Positions 34,693 to 45,965 of a stretch of DNA of 64,000 nucleotides are shown here, piece after piece. Position 1 is the stretch's first letter, and each line of letters begins with the position of its first letter. The stretch spans positions 44,366,101-44,430,100 of the forward strand of contig OX638371.1 in the NCBI GenBank assembly GCA_951812925.1, given 5' to 3'. Source of the DNA: Calliopum simillimum. Taxonomy: Eukaryota; Arthropoda; Insecta; Diptera; Lauxaniidae. Position numbers and translations under genes: made by a program. The notes beneath the pieces were generated by a model. The model saw only the letters and a program-made list of their open reading frames with translations. It was not told the origin of the DNA and did no database searches.

Positions 34693-35272
34693 TAATAATG
34701 CTGTGGATAGTCTAAATACTCCTTCCAACGCATCTTGCAATCTCCTACAGGGTTGTTCCGTCCTCACGCGTTATAATTTTTTTTATTCAAGAGTTGTTTC
34801 TTCTGATTTTCTTCCCATCTTACTTTTCTAAAAAACGAAGTCTTTCGCTTAAAAAAAAAACTGAAAAAACAGAACTGAGCCACCCAAACTAACCATATTT
34901 TTTGGAGTTCCGAATACTTTTGTGTATTGAATTTAAGTAGGATTTTGCTTATAAGCTCTTTTTTAATTTTTAAGTTACATTTTAGGAAAGTTTATTTTAA
35001 TAAATAAAACTAGATACTTACCGAATTATAATTATTAAGAGTGATTAAAAAAAAAATTAATTCGTAATTGATGTATGTTTAATTTTGTTTTTGCATTTTT
35101 GAAGGGTGGAGAGGTTTGGCCAAAGCCCAATGTCTGTAAAAAAATACATTTAACAAAAATGATAGCCGTTTATAGTGGATTGGTACTTCTTAATTACGAA
35201 TCTGAACTGTGTTTTTTTTTTCTATCATGTTAAAATCCTGAGTTATCTTTGCTCTGTTTTGAGATCTACTTA
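34693..35272. other. AT-rich stretch, nothing recognised
   Basis: No gene, RNA or repeat boundary that I can support. Confidence 0.5.
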
Positions 35273-35594
35273 AAGCCGCTTCAGACTATCTGAAAAGTCA
35301 TACAGAAACTCTTATGTGTTGTCAAATATTTCAACTCTGATAGTCTAAATTTATTACATAAATGATTTATCAGAAGAAAACTCATATGAGTTATTTTGGC
35401 ATTAGATTTGAATCTATTTGAAAAGAGAAGTCATAGGAGTTTTCAAATTTTTCAATGTTGTTTGAAAAATAAAAAATTTAAACAATTTCAACAATATAAT
35501 TTAGAAACAATAAAAATTTGACAGTCAGAGAAAAAAATCATACAGAAAAACATAAGAAAACGCATATGACTTTTCACATAGTCTGAAGTGCCTT
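35273..35594. mobile_element. Harbinger-like MITE, uninterrupted copy
   Basis: A 322-bp sister of the split MITE at 11794-14264. The ends are AAGCCGCTTCAGACTATCTG and AGTCTGAAGTGCCTT. TTA lies on the left; the right flank reads CAA, so the duplication has decayed or never matched. The segment TTTGGCATTAGATTTGAATC spans the site where the other copy received its insertion. Confidence 0.8.
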
Positions 35595-36077
35595 CAACAG
35601 CTTTATAACAAAAACAGTAAATAGCAAAATTAAGTTTTGTTAATGTATTCGGATAAGCAAGATCACTCTCAACGCCCTACTTTTAGTTTTTCAATTCGAT
35701 CCTTACTTTCCGAGTTATAAGCCGTTAAAATAAGGGTATCTCTCAATAACATAAAAACGATTTTTCCGGACCGAAATATGAAAGAAGTTCATAATCTGTT
35801 ACTTTTTGTCAGTAACATATTTCATTACAATATTTTTGGAGTCTTGCAGAGCAAGATCGGATAAATGGCCGCTCTGTTTTAGATTTAATGAAAGAACCTA
35901 CAGTTTAGTAGTAATTTAACTACGTTTCAAAATAACGGAGCAGATATTTCATTTATTCATTCACTAAATCAAGAATAGAGCTGTCATTTTTCATCTGATC
36001 TTGGATTCCAAGGTCTCGAAATGTTCGTAATAAAATATGTTATTAAATTTTTTATATATTTTTTAGCACAGTTATTG
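35595..36077. other. AT-rich stretch, nothing recognised
   Basis: No gene or bounded repeat recognised. Confidence 0.45.
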
Positions 36078-36085
36078 GTACTCAA

Positions 36086-38810
36086 TAGAGTGGTCTAAAT
36101 TTTGTATGGAAAAACCAAAAGTGTTAAAAAGTCAAGGTGCGCTCGACTTTTCTGAATCCTTGGATCCTGCTGATTACAAAAAGTGCTTTGGAACCAAAAA
36201 TAAATTGCGTTTAGATATTCCGCAACGAGCTTGAAGGTACTTTTTTAGGAATTTTTGAGTTTTTGAGTACTTTTTTTAATTTAAACGCTATATCTTTTTA
36301 ACCGGATAAGGTATTTGCAAAAATTAAATTGCATTTTTGTAAAAATATTTTGAGCCAAATTCTGCATCAATAATAATAAATCTACTCTTTCTCACTTTTT
36401 TTTAGCAGCACTTTAAACTTTAAAATTTGTTAATTTTTTGAGGTGTTTGCACATTCAAGAACCGATTTTTTCTTATTTTGCTCTAACAAATTTTTTTTTA
36501 CATTATTATTTTTTTATGCATTAATTTATCTATCAACCGACTCCAACAACTAAGCTATAAGCTTCACTTTACTTACTAAAAACCGTAAAATATAATCTAA
36601 TTTGGCCAAAAAAAAAACTTTGAGTTTAAAATTTTCATGGTGAAACAGAAACAACAATACCCATTTGCGATGTATGTGTTCATGAAAATTCTAAATCCGG
36701 TCTCAGAATTGCTCTATCTCACACGGTTTTAGAGATATCCTAACCTAAAAGTGCAAAAAACACCGTTTTTGCTATTTTTCAGGCTGTTACATCACAGCAT
36801 GGTAACTTTCAGCCTGGTATGGAAGCTAAAAGTGACAGCCTTTTTCTTCAAAACCCAATTTAAATTGTATCGATATCTCTTTGTTCCTCCGAAATATCGT
36901 AAGCAGAAATAACAAAAAAACCTGTTTTATGCACTTTTTCAACTTTTTAGGTTAGAATAACTCTGAGAACAAAAAAGATATCGGTATAATTTGAATTGAA
37001 TTTTAAAGAAACAGACTGGCACTTTTAACCCCTATACCACTTTTTTGTGGTTGGAAGTAACCTTGACTTGTAATATCACTTTAAAAAGAGCAAAAACAGT
37101 GTATCTTATACTTTTATGTTAAAATATCTCCTTAACCGTACAAGATTCAGCAATATTGAGACTGAATTCGGAATCAGCATCATAAAATACATCGGAAATG
37201 GCTATTTTAGTTTCTTATTGATTTATTTATTTTTTTGGTTTACTTAGAAAATCTGTGAAAACTATCTGCTAACCTATTTTGCCAAAAATAACATGAAGTG
37301 CCAAGGTTTCGATATTGCGAAGAATGTTGTTTTACTCAGAAGATTAATAACAAATGATTTTATAAGAAAAAAGTGGTACCTTACGTCATCCCATTAAGAT
37401 ATCTTATTTCTTGAAAACATTAAAATCAATTTTTTTTTTAATTGAATTTAATTATACATAATTGTTTTTAGTGAGTAAAACTGTTACTAATAGCTTAGTT
37501 GTTGAAATTATTTCAAAGATAAATTAGTGCATAAAAACATAATATAAAATAAATTTGCTAGAGCAAAATAAAAAAAAAATCGGTTCTTAAGAGTGCAAAC
37601 ACCTCAAAAAATTAACAAATTTTGAAGTTTAAAGTGCTGCTTAACAAAATTGGGAAAGAATAGATTAATTATTATTGATGCAGACTATGTCTCAAAATAT
37701 TTTTTAAAAAATGCAATTTAATTTTTGCAAGTAGGGTAAGGGAGGGAAATATGGACCACCCATCTTTCTTTTTTAAATAAAACCCAAAATGCATAAAACA
37801 AAACAATTAATTTTATGTCATTCAGTAAAGGAAACAATTTGCCTTTATTCTGATGCGATTTTAGATAAATATCTCATCAGGATGAAGAAAAAAAAATTAA
37901 AAAATTGAAAATACTCAAAATGAAGATTAAAAAAAAGTGTAGTGTAATATGGACCATATAGTCCATTTGGTACAGAAGTTGCATATAAAATGTCACTTCC
38001 ACATACGCCATATTTTTCACGACTCCAAGAACGTCAGATTACACATTCAACCCAAAATTCGCCACGGCGATCTTCTGAGTAAAGGGTATTACGTTATATG
38101 CAGTTTTTATAATTTTTTTCCTTTGTAGTAAACGAATTACATATAATGACCATCAGACTCGTCATGAAAACTGCAACTAGATTCCCCATCTGAAAAAGAT
38201 GATAAATACATTTGTTTTTGAGGCTTTTTTCTTTGGTGGTCCATATTACCCACAGCACGTGTTGGTGAAATAAATGGTTTTTTTATCAAAAACTCTTTTG
38301 GTTAATGAACTTATTTGTGCTAATAAATTATAAATGGTATTCACTGACTTTATATAATTAACCATTTATTTAAAAACGCGATGTCTTTAAAGTGAAATAA
38401 TGCAATATACTCAATAGAGAAAAATTATAAGTGATCTTTTTTTTAGAAAAATCAACTTTACAGAAACATGCGACCTCACCGAACGCTAAAATCGCTCTAT
38501 TATAAGCTTCAGGTATTAGCGTTAAGTTTGAACATGATTAACGGTAAATCCTATGTATGCAGTGGGAAATAACCGTGTGGTCCATATTACCCGCGTAGTC
38601 CATATTTCCCTCCCTTACCCTACCTTATCTGGCTAAAAAGATATAGCGTTTAAATTAAAAAAAGTACTCAAAAAAAAAGTAACTTCAAGCTCGTTGCGGA
38701 ATATCTAAACGCAATTCTTTTTTGGTTCCAAAGCACTTATTGTAATCAGCAGGATCCAAGGATTCAAAAAAGTCGCGCGCACCTTGACTTTCGGATTTTG
38801 GACCACTCTA
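36086..38810. mobile_element. Long foldback element with hAT-like 8-bp duplication
   Basis: The ends are TAGAGTGGTC at 36086 and GACCACTCTA ending at 38810, flanked by GTACTCAA (36078-36085) and GTACTCAT (38811-38818), a 7/8-match duplication of hAT size. Inverted arms of several hundred bp include CCTTGGATCCTGCTGATTAC, TTTAGATATTCCGCAACGAG and their complements. The right arm is split by the element 37734-38620. Inner sequence contains further inverted blocks around 36700-37200. There is no transposase. Confidence 0.75.
37734..38620. mobile_element. 887-bp MITE with TA target
   Basis: The ends are GGGTAAGGGAGGGAAATATG at 37734 and CATATTTCCCTCCCTTACCC at 38620, with TA duplicated at 37732-37733 and 38621-38622. 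It splits the right arm of the surrounding foldback element. The intact left arm reads GGATAAGGTATTTGC, which gives the empty-site sequence and confirms the TA target. Internal repeats of TGGACCA and GGTCCATATTACCC occur. No coding content was found. Confidence 0.85.
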
Positions 38811-39012
38811 GTACTCATATTATGCATATAGCAAATTTTGACAGTTTCACGAGTTACAAGGTTTTCATTATTTTTAATGTGCTACATGTACATTATTTAG
38901 CTACTAAGGGTCGTTTTTACACTTCCAGATTTATAAATGAAAATTTTGTAAGCAATTTATAGATTAAGAGCCAGCGCTTGCTTGACTTTCCTCATATATA
39001 GTAGTAAAGCTG

Positions 39013-39290
39013 AACTTTTTGTTCTAGTCAAATCTTGAGAGGTGGTGGCTTCGTGAAATATCGGATACAAAAGGTCGAGAAAATCAGAATCTTCCAAACT
39101 ATAAATCGTACGAAAACAACTTTTGCAACTTTTCTATAGGAAGTCTTCTGAGCTATAAAATTGTGGATCAAAATTTTTTTGCAGATATTACAACTACCCA
39201 GAATTTCCTAAAAAACTGATTTTCTCGACCTTTTGCGCACTATATCTCACAAAGGCACCACTTCTCAAGATTTGACTAAAACAAAAGGTC
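39013..39290. repeat. Inverted repeat, about 80-bp arms
   Basis: Arms TAGTCAAATCTTGAGAGGTG ... AAAGGTCGAGAAAATCAG and their complement (CTGATTTTCTCGACCTTTTG ... CTCAAGATTTGACTA) are separated by about 125 bp. No coding content was found. Confidence 0.7.
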
Positions 39291-39304
39291 ATACCAACTA
39301 TTGG

Positions 39305-39924
39305 CACAGCTCGTTTCATCTTGGTTTTACCTGGATGTCGGCAGACTCCAGGTTTTTTGATGCAAAGTTATTCACTGGGGCCCAAATATACAGAAAGTCA
39401 TCGAGCTTATCGATTTCAGTTACCAAATGGTCTTCACATTGTTTCTGTATCAAAAAAAAAAAAGGTTTGACTGAGTATGCAGTTATTTTTGCGTTTATTT
39501 GTAGATTCAAAAATGGTAATTTTTGAAAAGTCTACCTGATCGCGTTAACGAAATATTGTATTTTTTAAAAAATATATTAAATATTTTAATAAAAAAATGA
39601 ATTTAGAATTGCTATATCTCATATGGTTTTTGAGAAATCTTAACCTAAAAGTTTTGTTTTTTGAGATTTTTGAGGTATATAACCAAATAAGGAAGCCCTT
39701 AACCGCAAATTTTGATAACGCAGCTTGAAGCTCCAGTCTTTTACTTCAAAACCCAGTCTTAATTATATTGATAACTTTCTTCGTCTTCGAAATATCGTAA
39801 GCTGAAATATCGAAAAACCGTGGATTTTGGCTTTTTTCACCTTTTCAGGTTAGAATAATAACTTTGCATCAAAAAACCTGAAGTTTGCCGACTTCGAGGT
39901 AAAACAAAGTTAAAACGAGCTGTG
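39305..39924. mobile_element. Inverted-repeat element with CACAGCTCG ends
   Basis: The left end CACAGCTCGTTTCATCTTGG continues to a GATGCAAAGTTATT landmark, and the right end is the imperfect complement ending CGAGCTGTG. TTGG flanks both sides (39301-39304 and 39925-39928), a possible 4-bp duplication. The interior resembles inverted blocks seen near 36.7 and 27.3 kb (AGAATTGCTATATCTCA). No coding content was found. Confidence 0.65.
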
Positions 39925-40445
39925 TTGGAAGAACCAACACAAAGAAATCAGCTTTGATACTATGAGGAAGGTCAGCTAGGAGCTGACTCTTCGTCTATTA
40001 ATTTCAAAGTGCCAAAGTTAATAAAAAACCAATCGGCTTCGGCCAAAAAGTGACCTTCGGTCGTAAAAGCAAGGAGTTTGGAGGAAATGTAATTTATTAT
40101 AAACGGCAGAGCTTTTAAAACTTGTCTCTATGCTGCTATCGCTGCCATATTCAGTTTAATTGTAAATTATGTGCGCGACACAAATCGTTGCTGTAGTGAA
40201 GTTGGAATACATAAATCCAAAAAAATTGTTAGTAGATGTGAATTTAATTTTATTTATAAAAATTAAAATAAAGGGCATACAAAAATCAAAATTACGGCAC
40301 AACGCAGCACAATTGAGCACGATTTTTTTTTTTTTAATTTTCAAATATGGCTGGGTTAACTTGTATGCGAAATTGGTACTTTTCCAAAGAAACTTTTTTG
40401 TTATTAGAGTAATTTATTTTAAATTTACGGCACAACGTCGCACAA
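39925..40445. other. Unassigned; direct repeats around a hAT insertion
   Basis: No gene was found. A motif ACGGCACAACG...GCACAA..T.AGCAC occurs near 40290-40320, again at 40430-40453, and in related form at 42547-42570. This suggests a small tandem repeat of about 150 bp into which the hAT element at 40454 inserted. Confidence 0.5.
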
Positions 40446-40453
40446 CTTAGCAC

Positions 40454-42406
40454 CAGGCCTGACGAGAGGGGGGGGGGGGGGGGTAAGGGGGGGATTCCCC
40501 CCGGGCCCGAAGTTTTTTGCAGAGCCCGGACTTAAGCAGAAATGAATAAAATTTGTAGTAGTTTTTTCCAAGTTTGAAAAATAAATTTTAGAGGCCCGGC
40601 ATGAACACGATACAAGCACTTGAGAAAAAGCCCGGGCCCGCACAATTATAATTTTTATTTTTTTTTTTGAAACGAGAAAAAACAAAGATTGTACAGTTTG
40701 CTTACTTGAGCTTTTTGGTCAAATCTAATAAGTTATTTTTGTTTGAATTAACTTACTTTATTTTCATTCTAAGCACTACTCTTAAACATTATTTTCCAAA
40801 ATTTTTCCAAGTTTGTGCTTCTAAGCTTGGTTGTGATTTACGGGCCTTAACGGGCCTCTAAGCTTAAGTCTTTTGCGGTTAGGGCCAAGAAAAAACCCCG
40901 AGCCCGTGCCCATCTTTATACTCAACTATAAAAAAATTTAATTCATAAAATTAATATCCTTTTACACGTTTAATAACTTAAAAACTGGAAGGTACCGAAT
41001 CCTATTTTTAGTGAAACATTAAATTTGATTCTTCAATTGAAGTATTTAAGAAAAAAAAAAGTTATCGGTTAGTTATTTCTTATTCCATCTAAAACTTAAA
41101 AAGGCGATTTCCTAAATATGTAAAATTGGCGTTATGAAGCCAAAACGATAAGGTTTCAAAATAGTTTTGAAAATTAAAAATAGACTTAAAAATGACAATC
41201 CGCTTTAACTTTCGCCGTAACTTCGAAACAACTGATATTTTCAGAAACATTCTTAAATAAACTTTTGTGGAGAGTTACTAGGCCAACATTATCTTAGAAA
41301 GAAAATGAAATTTGTTGTACAAAAATAGCAATTTTTTAAGAAAAGTTTTATGACTTTTTTCGAGAAATTGGTTTTTTGTTATTTTCAAAGAGCGGAATAT
41401 TTGTCCGGAAAATCTAATGTTGAAGGGAATTGAATGTAGAGTAATTAAAAAAAAATTATTTATATATATAAAATTTTTAGGTTATGGTGCCTCAAAGCTA
41501 ATAAAAAAATATTACTTTTTAGTGTTTTTTTCTTTTTAGTTTTTGATTTGTTTGCTTGTCATATCTTCTAAACTAATTTCGGGTCGCTGAACACGAAAAT
41601 AGCTTTTGTTTTCTATTTTTTTAAGACCGCTCCTGCACAGACTATCGAAAATTTCGATTGTCGAGCTCGCAACCCAGGAAAAAATTTATATCAAGTGAAC
41701 TCCAAAAAGGTATTAAAAAGTGTTATAAAATAGTCTTGTAAGATTTAAGGGACCGTTTCATACAAAACTAGCAAAAAAAGTTCTTGCTTCCAATAAAGTA
41801 GAAAAATAAAAATACTGCATTTTTCCAATTTTGAGACCAGCTCTATACATTAAGAATAAATATTTTGAATTAATTTTTTATTTTTAATTAATTTACATTT
41901 AATTTCCTACAATATAGGATTTCCAGAACAAATATTTCGCGCGTTAAAATTTACAAAACATCATTTTCTAGGCATGAATATTTTCTTAAAAAATTGTTAT
42001 TTTTGTATCAAAACAGCAACAAGTTTAATTCTTAGACCGAAATCTTCTAAGAAGATAATGTTGGCCTAGATATTCTCTATAAAGGTTGACTTAAAGACAT
42101 CTCCGAAAAAATCAACAGTTTCGAAGTTACAGGCAGTTAAAAAAAATTTAATTTTTTTAGTACATCTTTCAAGATTAATCGCAGATCGGCTGAAACCTTA
42201 TTTTTTGACCTTTATTTTCTGAATATGAGCGGGAAGCAAACAAAATCACAGCTTTACACATTTCATATATCTCATATCTCCTTGCGTTTACGGAAAAACA
42301 ATATTCGCTCGACGATGTGATAGTCTCGAACAAAACAAAAATATAGCAGTGGAGAGGGTCCGGTATGTTATTGCCCCCGGGCCCGGATTTTCTCTCCACG
42401 CCCCTG
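40454..42406. mobile_element. Non-autonomous hAT element with 8-bp TSD CTTAGCAC
   Basis: The ends are CAGGCCTGACGAGAG at 40454 and its imperfect complement, ending CTCTCCACGCCCCTG, at 42406. CTTAGCAC is duplicated exactly at 40446-40453 and 42407-42414. Subterminal GGGCCCGG-type motifs repeat at both ends. A G-run of 17 lies near 40466-40482. The centre is a foldback: arms at about 41185-41345 and 41985-42150 (AGGCCAACATTATCTTAGAA against TTCTAAGAAGATAATG). No transposase was found. Confidence 0.88.
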
Positions 42407-42589
42407 CTTAGCACAGTTTAAATTTTTTTGAATCTATGGAAAGTTTGGCCGAAAATCCAAAAAATAAAAATGGCTGGGCTTATTCGGATCTGAAAAATTG
42501 TTTTGCTTGTAAAATTTTTGTTATTGGAAATTTTTTATTTAAATTTGCGGCACAACTCTAGCACAACTTTAATTTTTTCGATTTTCAGT

Positions 42590-43580
42590 GTATTGTGCGC
42601 ATAAAAAGTTATTCAGGCTCAAAGGTGGTTAAACTCAGTTTTTTGCAAATATCTCGCTAACGCTTAAGCCCTGAACACATTCGGTGCGAGCTGCGAGTGC
42701 GAGAGAAAATAGCTTTTGCTCAAACGATTTTTTGAGCTTTTTCTCGTGCGTAAAAACACAATCAACTCGTTGCGAGTAAGTTTTTTTTTTATGAAAATTG
42801 AAAACAAATGAAAACAAAAAACGAAAAATAAAAACGTATTTGTTTTCAAAATTATTTAAACTTCAAATTGAAATTAAAAAATTCAGTCGAAAATAATAAA
42901 TTTAAATTTTTGTGTTTGGTCTTTTTCTTCTTTTTTAAAAATCGTCAGAAAAATAGAATCAATTCAATCGCACTGCGAGAGCTTTTATAAATGACGTTTA
43001 ATAAAAGCTCAATTTTATATCTTACTCTAACATATAGAGAAAATCGTGCTATCTCGGTCGGGTTTCTCTCGCACTCGCACCGAATGTGTTCAGCACTTTA
43101 CTTTTACAGAAAAATGTTGGTGCACAGTAGCACAGGAAATTTCCTGCGTAAAATATGTGAAAATTGTTTCCGTACGGCTTATAATTTAGGAGATAACCTA
43201 ATTTAAAAAATTGTGGATAGTTGTGATATATATGCTACGTTTAAGTTCATATTAAAATTAACTTATTAACTTTTTAAATTGCGAGTACTCTTAAACGTAG
43301 ATTTTTTTTCCACGACTCTTCGTTCAAGAGTTATCGCAATTTAAAAAGTAAGGCATTTAAGTATGAACTTATACGTAGAATTTATATTATAAAAACATCT
43401 TTTTGAATTGGGTTATCTTTATTGGGTTATTTTTTACGTATTTTTGTAGGAAAATTCCTGAGCTGCCAAATTGGAAACTTAATTTTTCTGTAGTAAGCGT
43501 TAGCGAGAAATTTGCAAAAAAATGATTTTTGCGACCTTTGAGTTGACAAACTTTTTATGTGCATAATAGACTTTATACAC
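42590..43580. repeat. Diverged copy of the 30.6-kb palindrome, split
   Basis: The left arm carries TGTGCGCATAAAAAGTTATT, CAGGCTCAAAGGTGG and TTTGCAAATATCTCGCTAAC, and the right arm carries their relatives at 43500-43560. The GCACAGGAAATTTCCTG block is at about 43130. The MITE 42667-43097 is inserted in the left arm. The terminal CCCAGGAAAA ends are not visible, so both ends are eroded. Confidence 0.7.
42667..43097. mobile_element. Harbinger-like MITE, TSD TTA
   Basis: A 431-bp element with ends AGCCCTGAACACATTCGGTG and the near-complement CACCGAATGTGTTCAGCACT. TTA is duplicated at 42664-42666 and 43098-43100. The host palindrome copy at 30.8 kb gives the empty site. TWA duplications are typical of PIF/Harbinger. 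No coding content was found. Confidence 0.8.
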
Positions 43581-43643
43581 TATATTTAGCATGCCTTTGC
43601 TTACTGCCACATAATTAAGGCTTGTTGATAGTCTGCCATATTA

Positions 43644-44032
43644 GCTGTGTTTCTTTTGACTCGTATATACAATTGTGGATATTTGTAAATTGTGATAACT
43701 TATGAACAGTAGTAAGTCGCACAATAAAACTCTAAGGAACTTTTTTTATGGAGAATCATGTTCTCTACAGAAACTTTTCATTTTTAAAAAAATTTATCTT
43801 TTAGGAGTTATTCTATAAAAACTGGTTAGGTGCCGATAAACGGCAAGAAATCACTTTTTTTTAAATAACTTCTAATTAATTATTTTTTCTTACAAAAGAT
43901 TAAAATTATTTATAGGGCATGTGGTTCTCAATGAAAAGACCCTTGTACTTTTTATCGTACGACTCACCTTTCATAAGTTATCGCAATTTGAAAATTACCA
44001 CAAATGTATATATGCGTCAAAAGAAACACGGC
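43644..44032. mobile_element. MITE with TA target inside a Helitron minisatellite unit
   Basis: The ends are GCTGTGTTTCTTTTGACTCG and its near-complement ending GTCAAAAGAAACACGGC, with TA at 43642-43643 and 44033-44034. The flanks (AAGGCTTGTTGATAGTCTGC on the left, TTCTTCGTTTTGACTGAAGC on the right) are the two halves of the 123-bp unit found in the Helitron at 16.9-17.5 kb. No coding content was found. Confidence 0.8.
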
Positions 44033-44209
44033 TATTCTTCGTTTTGACTGAAGCCTTCAGATGTAAAATACCCTTCATATAACACTAAGGGGTTCCGAAC
44101 TTAAATCGGTCTTCATAAAACTATATCCCGATCATTCGTTGGCTAAATCTAAAAAACTAGATCCGAGCGACGCTTTTAATAAGTCTTTGTATGCATAAAA
44201 GAAAGAGTC

Positions 44210-44681
44210 TGTCTATACGGGGAGACTGGCGTACGTGAAAGCTAAATTAGCGTACGCGAAAGCTCAATTAGCGTTCGAGAAATCCAGTTTTTTCCCCCGG
44301 GGCGCAGCTTCGATACGCATGATTATTTAAGCGTGCGCGAAATGTTGCGTACGCTATAGTGCATATTAGGAAGTAGGGGTAAGTGGGCGGCCTGTGGCCG
44401 CAGCTCAGGATTTAAACCTGTCAGACATCAAACACCAGCTTCGCGGCGGCCTTCGGCCGCTGATCAGTATATAATATATCCAACACATAGTTCGCTAGCC
44501 AAATTGCGCGCTGCGTACGCAACATTTTTTAGCGTACGCTGCAACACTAAATTAATCATGAGTAATCAAGTTCCCCGGGGGAAAGAACTTCTCTGGATTT
44601 CGCGTACGTAAGTTTTCCGAAAGCTTTTTTTTTGCGTACGCTAATTGAGCTTTCGCGTACGCGAGTTCCCCCTTATAGACA
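44210..44681. mobile_element. GC-rich inverted-repeat element with GCGTACG motifs
   Basis: TGTCTATACGGGG at 44210 and the complement CCCCCTTATAGACA ending at 44681 bound a 472-bp element. Near each end, GCGTACGC-type palindromes repeat at least eight times in total, spaced 20-60 bp. CCCCCGGGG and GGCCGCAGC blocks occur in the centre. It is far richer in G+C than the surroundings. It lies 154 bp downstream of the SmD1 stop codon. No clear duplication and no ORF were found. Confidence 0.65.
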
Positions 44682-44813
44682 TTTCCTAAAAGAAAATACA
44701 TAATTGGTTAAAACCAAATTGAGTTATGTGTACTAAGGTAAACTTAAGACTAATATTCATTCAACCCTACTGGAACAGAAAAAAATATTTCCTCAATTTA
44801 GATTTATATATTG

Positions 44814-44819
44814 TTTATT
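44814..44819 (-). promoter_or_regulatory. Likely poly(A) signal of SmD1
   Basis: AATAAA on the minus strand, 15 bases after the SmD1 stop codon. It is the nearest canonical hexamer, and its closeness to the stop would give a very short 3' UTR. Confidence 0.5.
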
Positions 44820-44834
44820 TAAACAAGTTTCCGT

Positions 44835-45273
44835 TCACCGTCTGCTTATACCCCGTCCCCTTCCTCCACGACCACGAGGACCGCCACGGCCACGAGTTCC
44901 ACGACCTCTACCGCGGTTTCCAGCTCGAGATGAATCCTTTTTTTTTGCTTTTGATTTTGGAGTATCGTCTATAAGCAATGTTTCTAAGGGCAAACTATCT
45001 GGTAAAATGAAATATCTGATATTATTTCCGCGAATACTTATTGAATCTAGCTGAACTGGATCACGATGTTTAATAGTCATTTTTACCGCTTTTAAATGAG
45101 TGTTCATTGCAACATCAACGCCGGTTATAGTCCCATGAATTTGTGTGCCATTCTTTAGTTCTATGGTGACAGTTTCATGGCTTAATTTCATCAAAAACCT
45201 AAAATGTAAAATATCACACTATTATAATTCATCACTCTATATTTATATTCCTTTATAACCTGACTAATTTCAT
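44835..45273 (-). CDS. SmD1: Small nuclear ribonucleoprotein Sm D1, two exons
   Basis: SmD1 is a core subunit of the seven-member Sm ring that binds the U-rich Sm site of U1, U2, U4 and U5 snRNAs in the spliceosome. Exon 1 (45273-45260) encodes MKLV and two bases of the next codon. An intron of 61 bp (45259-45199, GT...AG) follows, then exon 2 (45198-44835), which continues [18 protein letters not shown]. The Sm1 motif ([15 protein letters not shown]) and Sm2 motif ([16 protein letters not shown]) are complete. The tail is an RG-rich segment with RGRGR/GRGG repeats, the usual target of arginine methylation. Length is 125 residues, matching the family. The intron argues against a retrocopy. 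Splicing is inferred from sequence. Confidence 0.93.
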
Positions 45274-45332
45274 CTTTTAACGCACGGCTTCCCTATTTAG
45301 AAATTAACAAACTAAAGCTGTATTGGCATAAT

Positions 45333-45940
45333 CAGTGCTGCCACCTTAAAATAATTTGGGTACCAAAATCATGTAGCAAAACTGCGAATAGCGTAGCAAA
45401 AGTTAAGAGGTGGTGCTATCTCTAATTTTTTTTATAAACCACATGTCACTTTGATGCTTTTTCACGCAACAAAATAAAATAAACAAGCAATTATATACCA
45501 GCGTGTAACATCGCTACGCACTTGACGAATGTTTCAAAATATTGAAAACTTATTTCTAAAGGATATAAGGCTGTTCAAAATTTAAGCCGATTTTATGTAA
45601 AGAATATATTATTTTCCGCCGAGCATTTTTATCTGCGTGGCACTGACAATGTTTATTTTTACATAATATGTCATATCATATTATGATGAGAGCATGATTC
45701 AATAACAATGGTTATGACAAGTTGTCAAAATAAACAAAAATGGAACCCTGATCTTGCCTTGCTATCTGTCAAAAGACTAGAAAATAGTGACATTTTCGTA
45801 GTTTAAGAAGAAGCAGCATTTGTTATCGCTGCAACCAAGGTAATTCAACTATGGATGAGAGTGGGTATCAAACTAGCAAATTTTATAGTTTTCATTTTGC
45901 GTACCAAATTTGCTAAGATGATAGCAAAGTGGTAGCATTG
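45333..45940. mobile_element. hAT-like MITE just upstream of SmD1
   Basis: The ends are CAGTGCTGCCACCTT at 45333 and AAAGTGGTAGCATTG ending at 45940. The flanking 8-mers are GGCATAAT and ATCATAAT, which agree in six positions, so the duplication is slightly eroded. Subterminal TTTGGTACC/GGTACCAAA-like motifs occur at both ends. It begins 59 bp upstream of the SmD1 start codon. No coding content was found. Confidence 0.7.
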
Positions 45941-45965
45941 ATCATAATTGGACCAGCTAGTACGT

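Noticed and set aside
40466..40500. Telomere-like or quadruplex satellite
   Set aside because: A single G-run inside a hAT terminus, not a repeated array.
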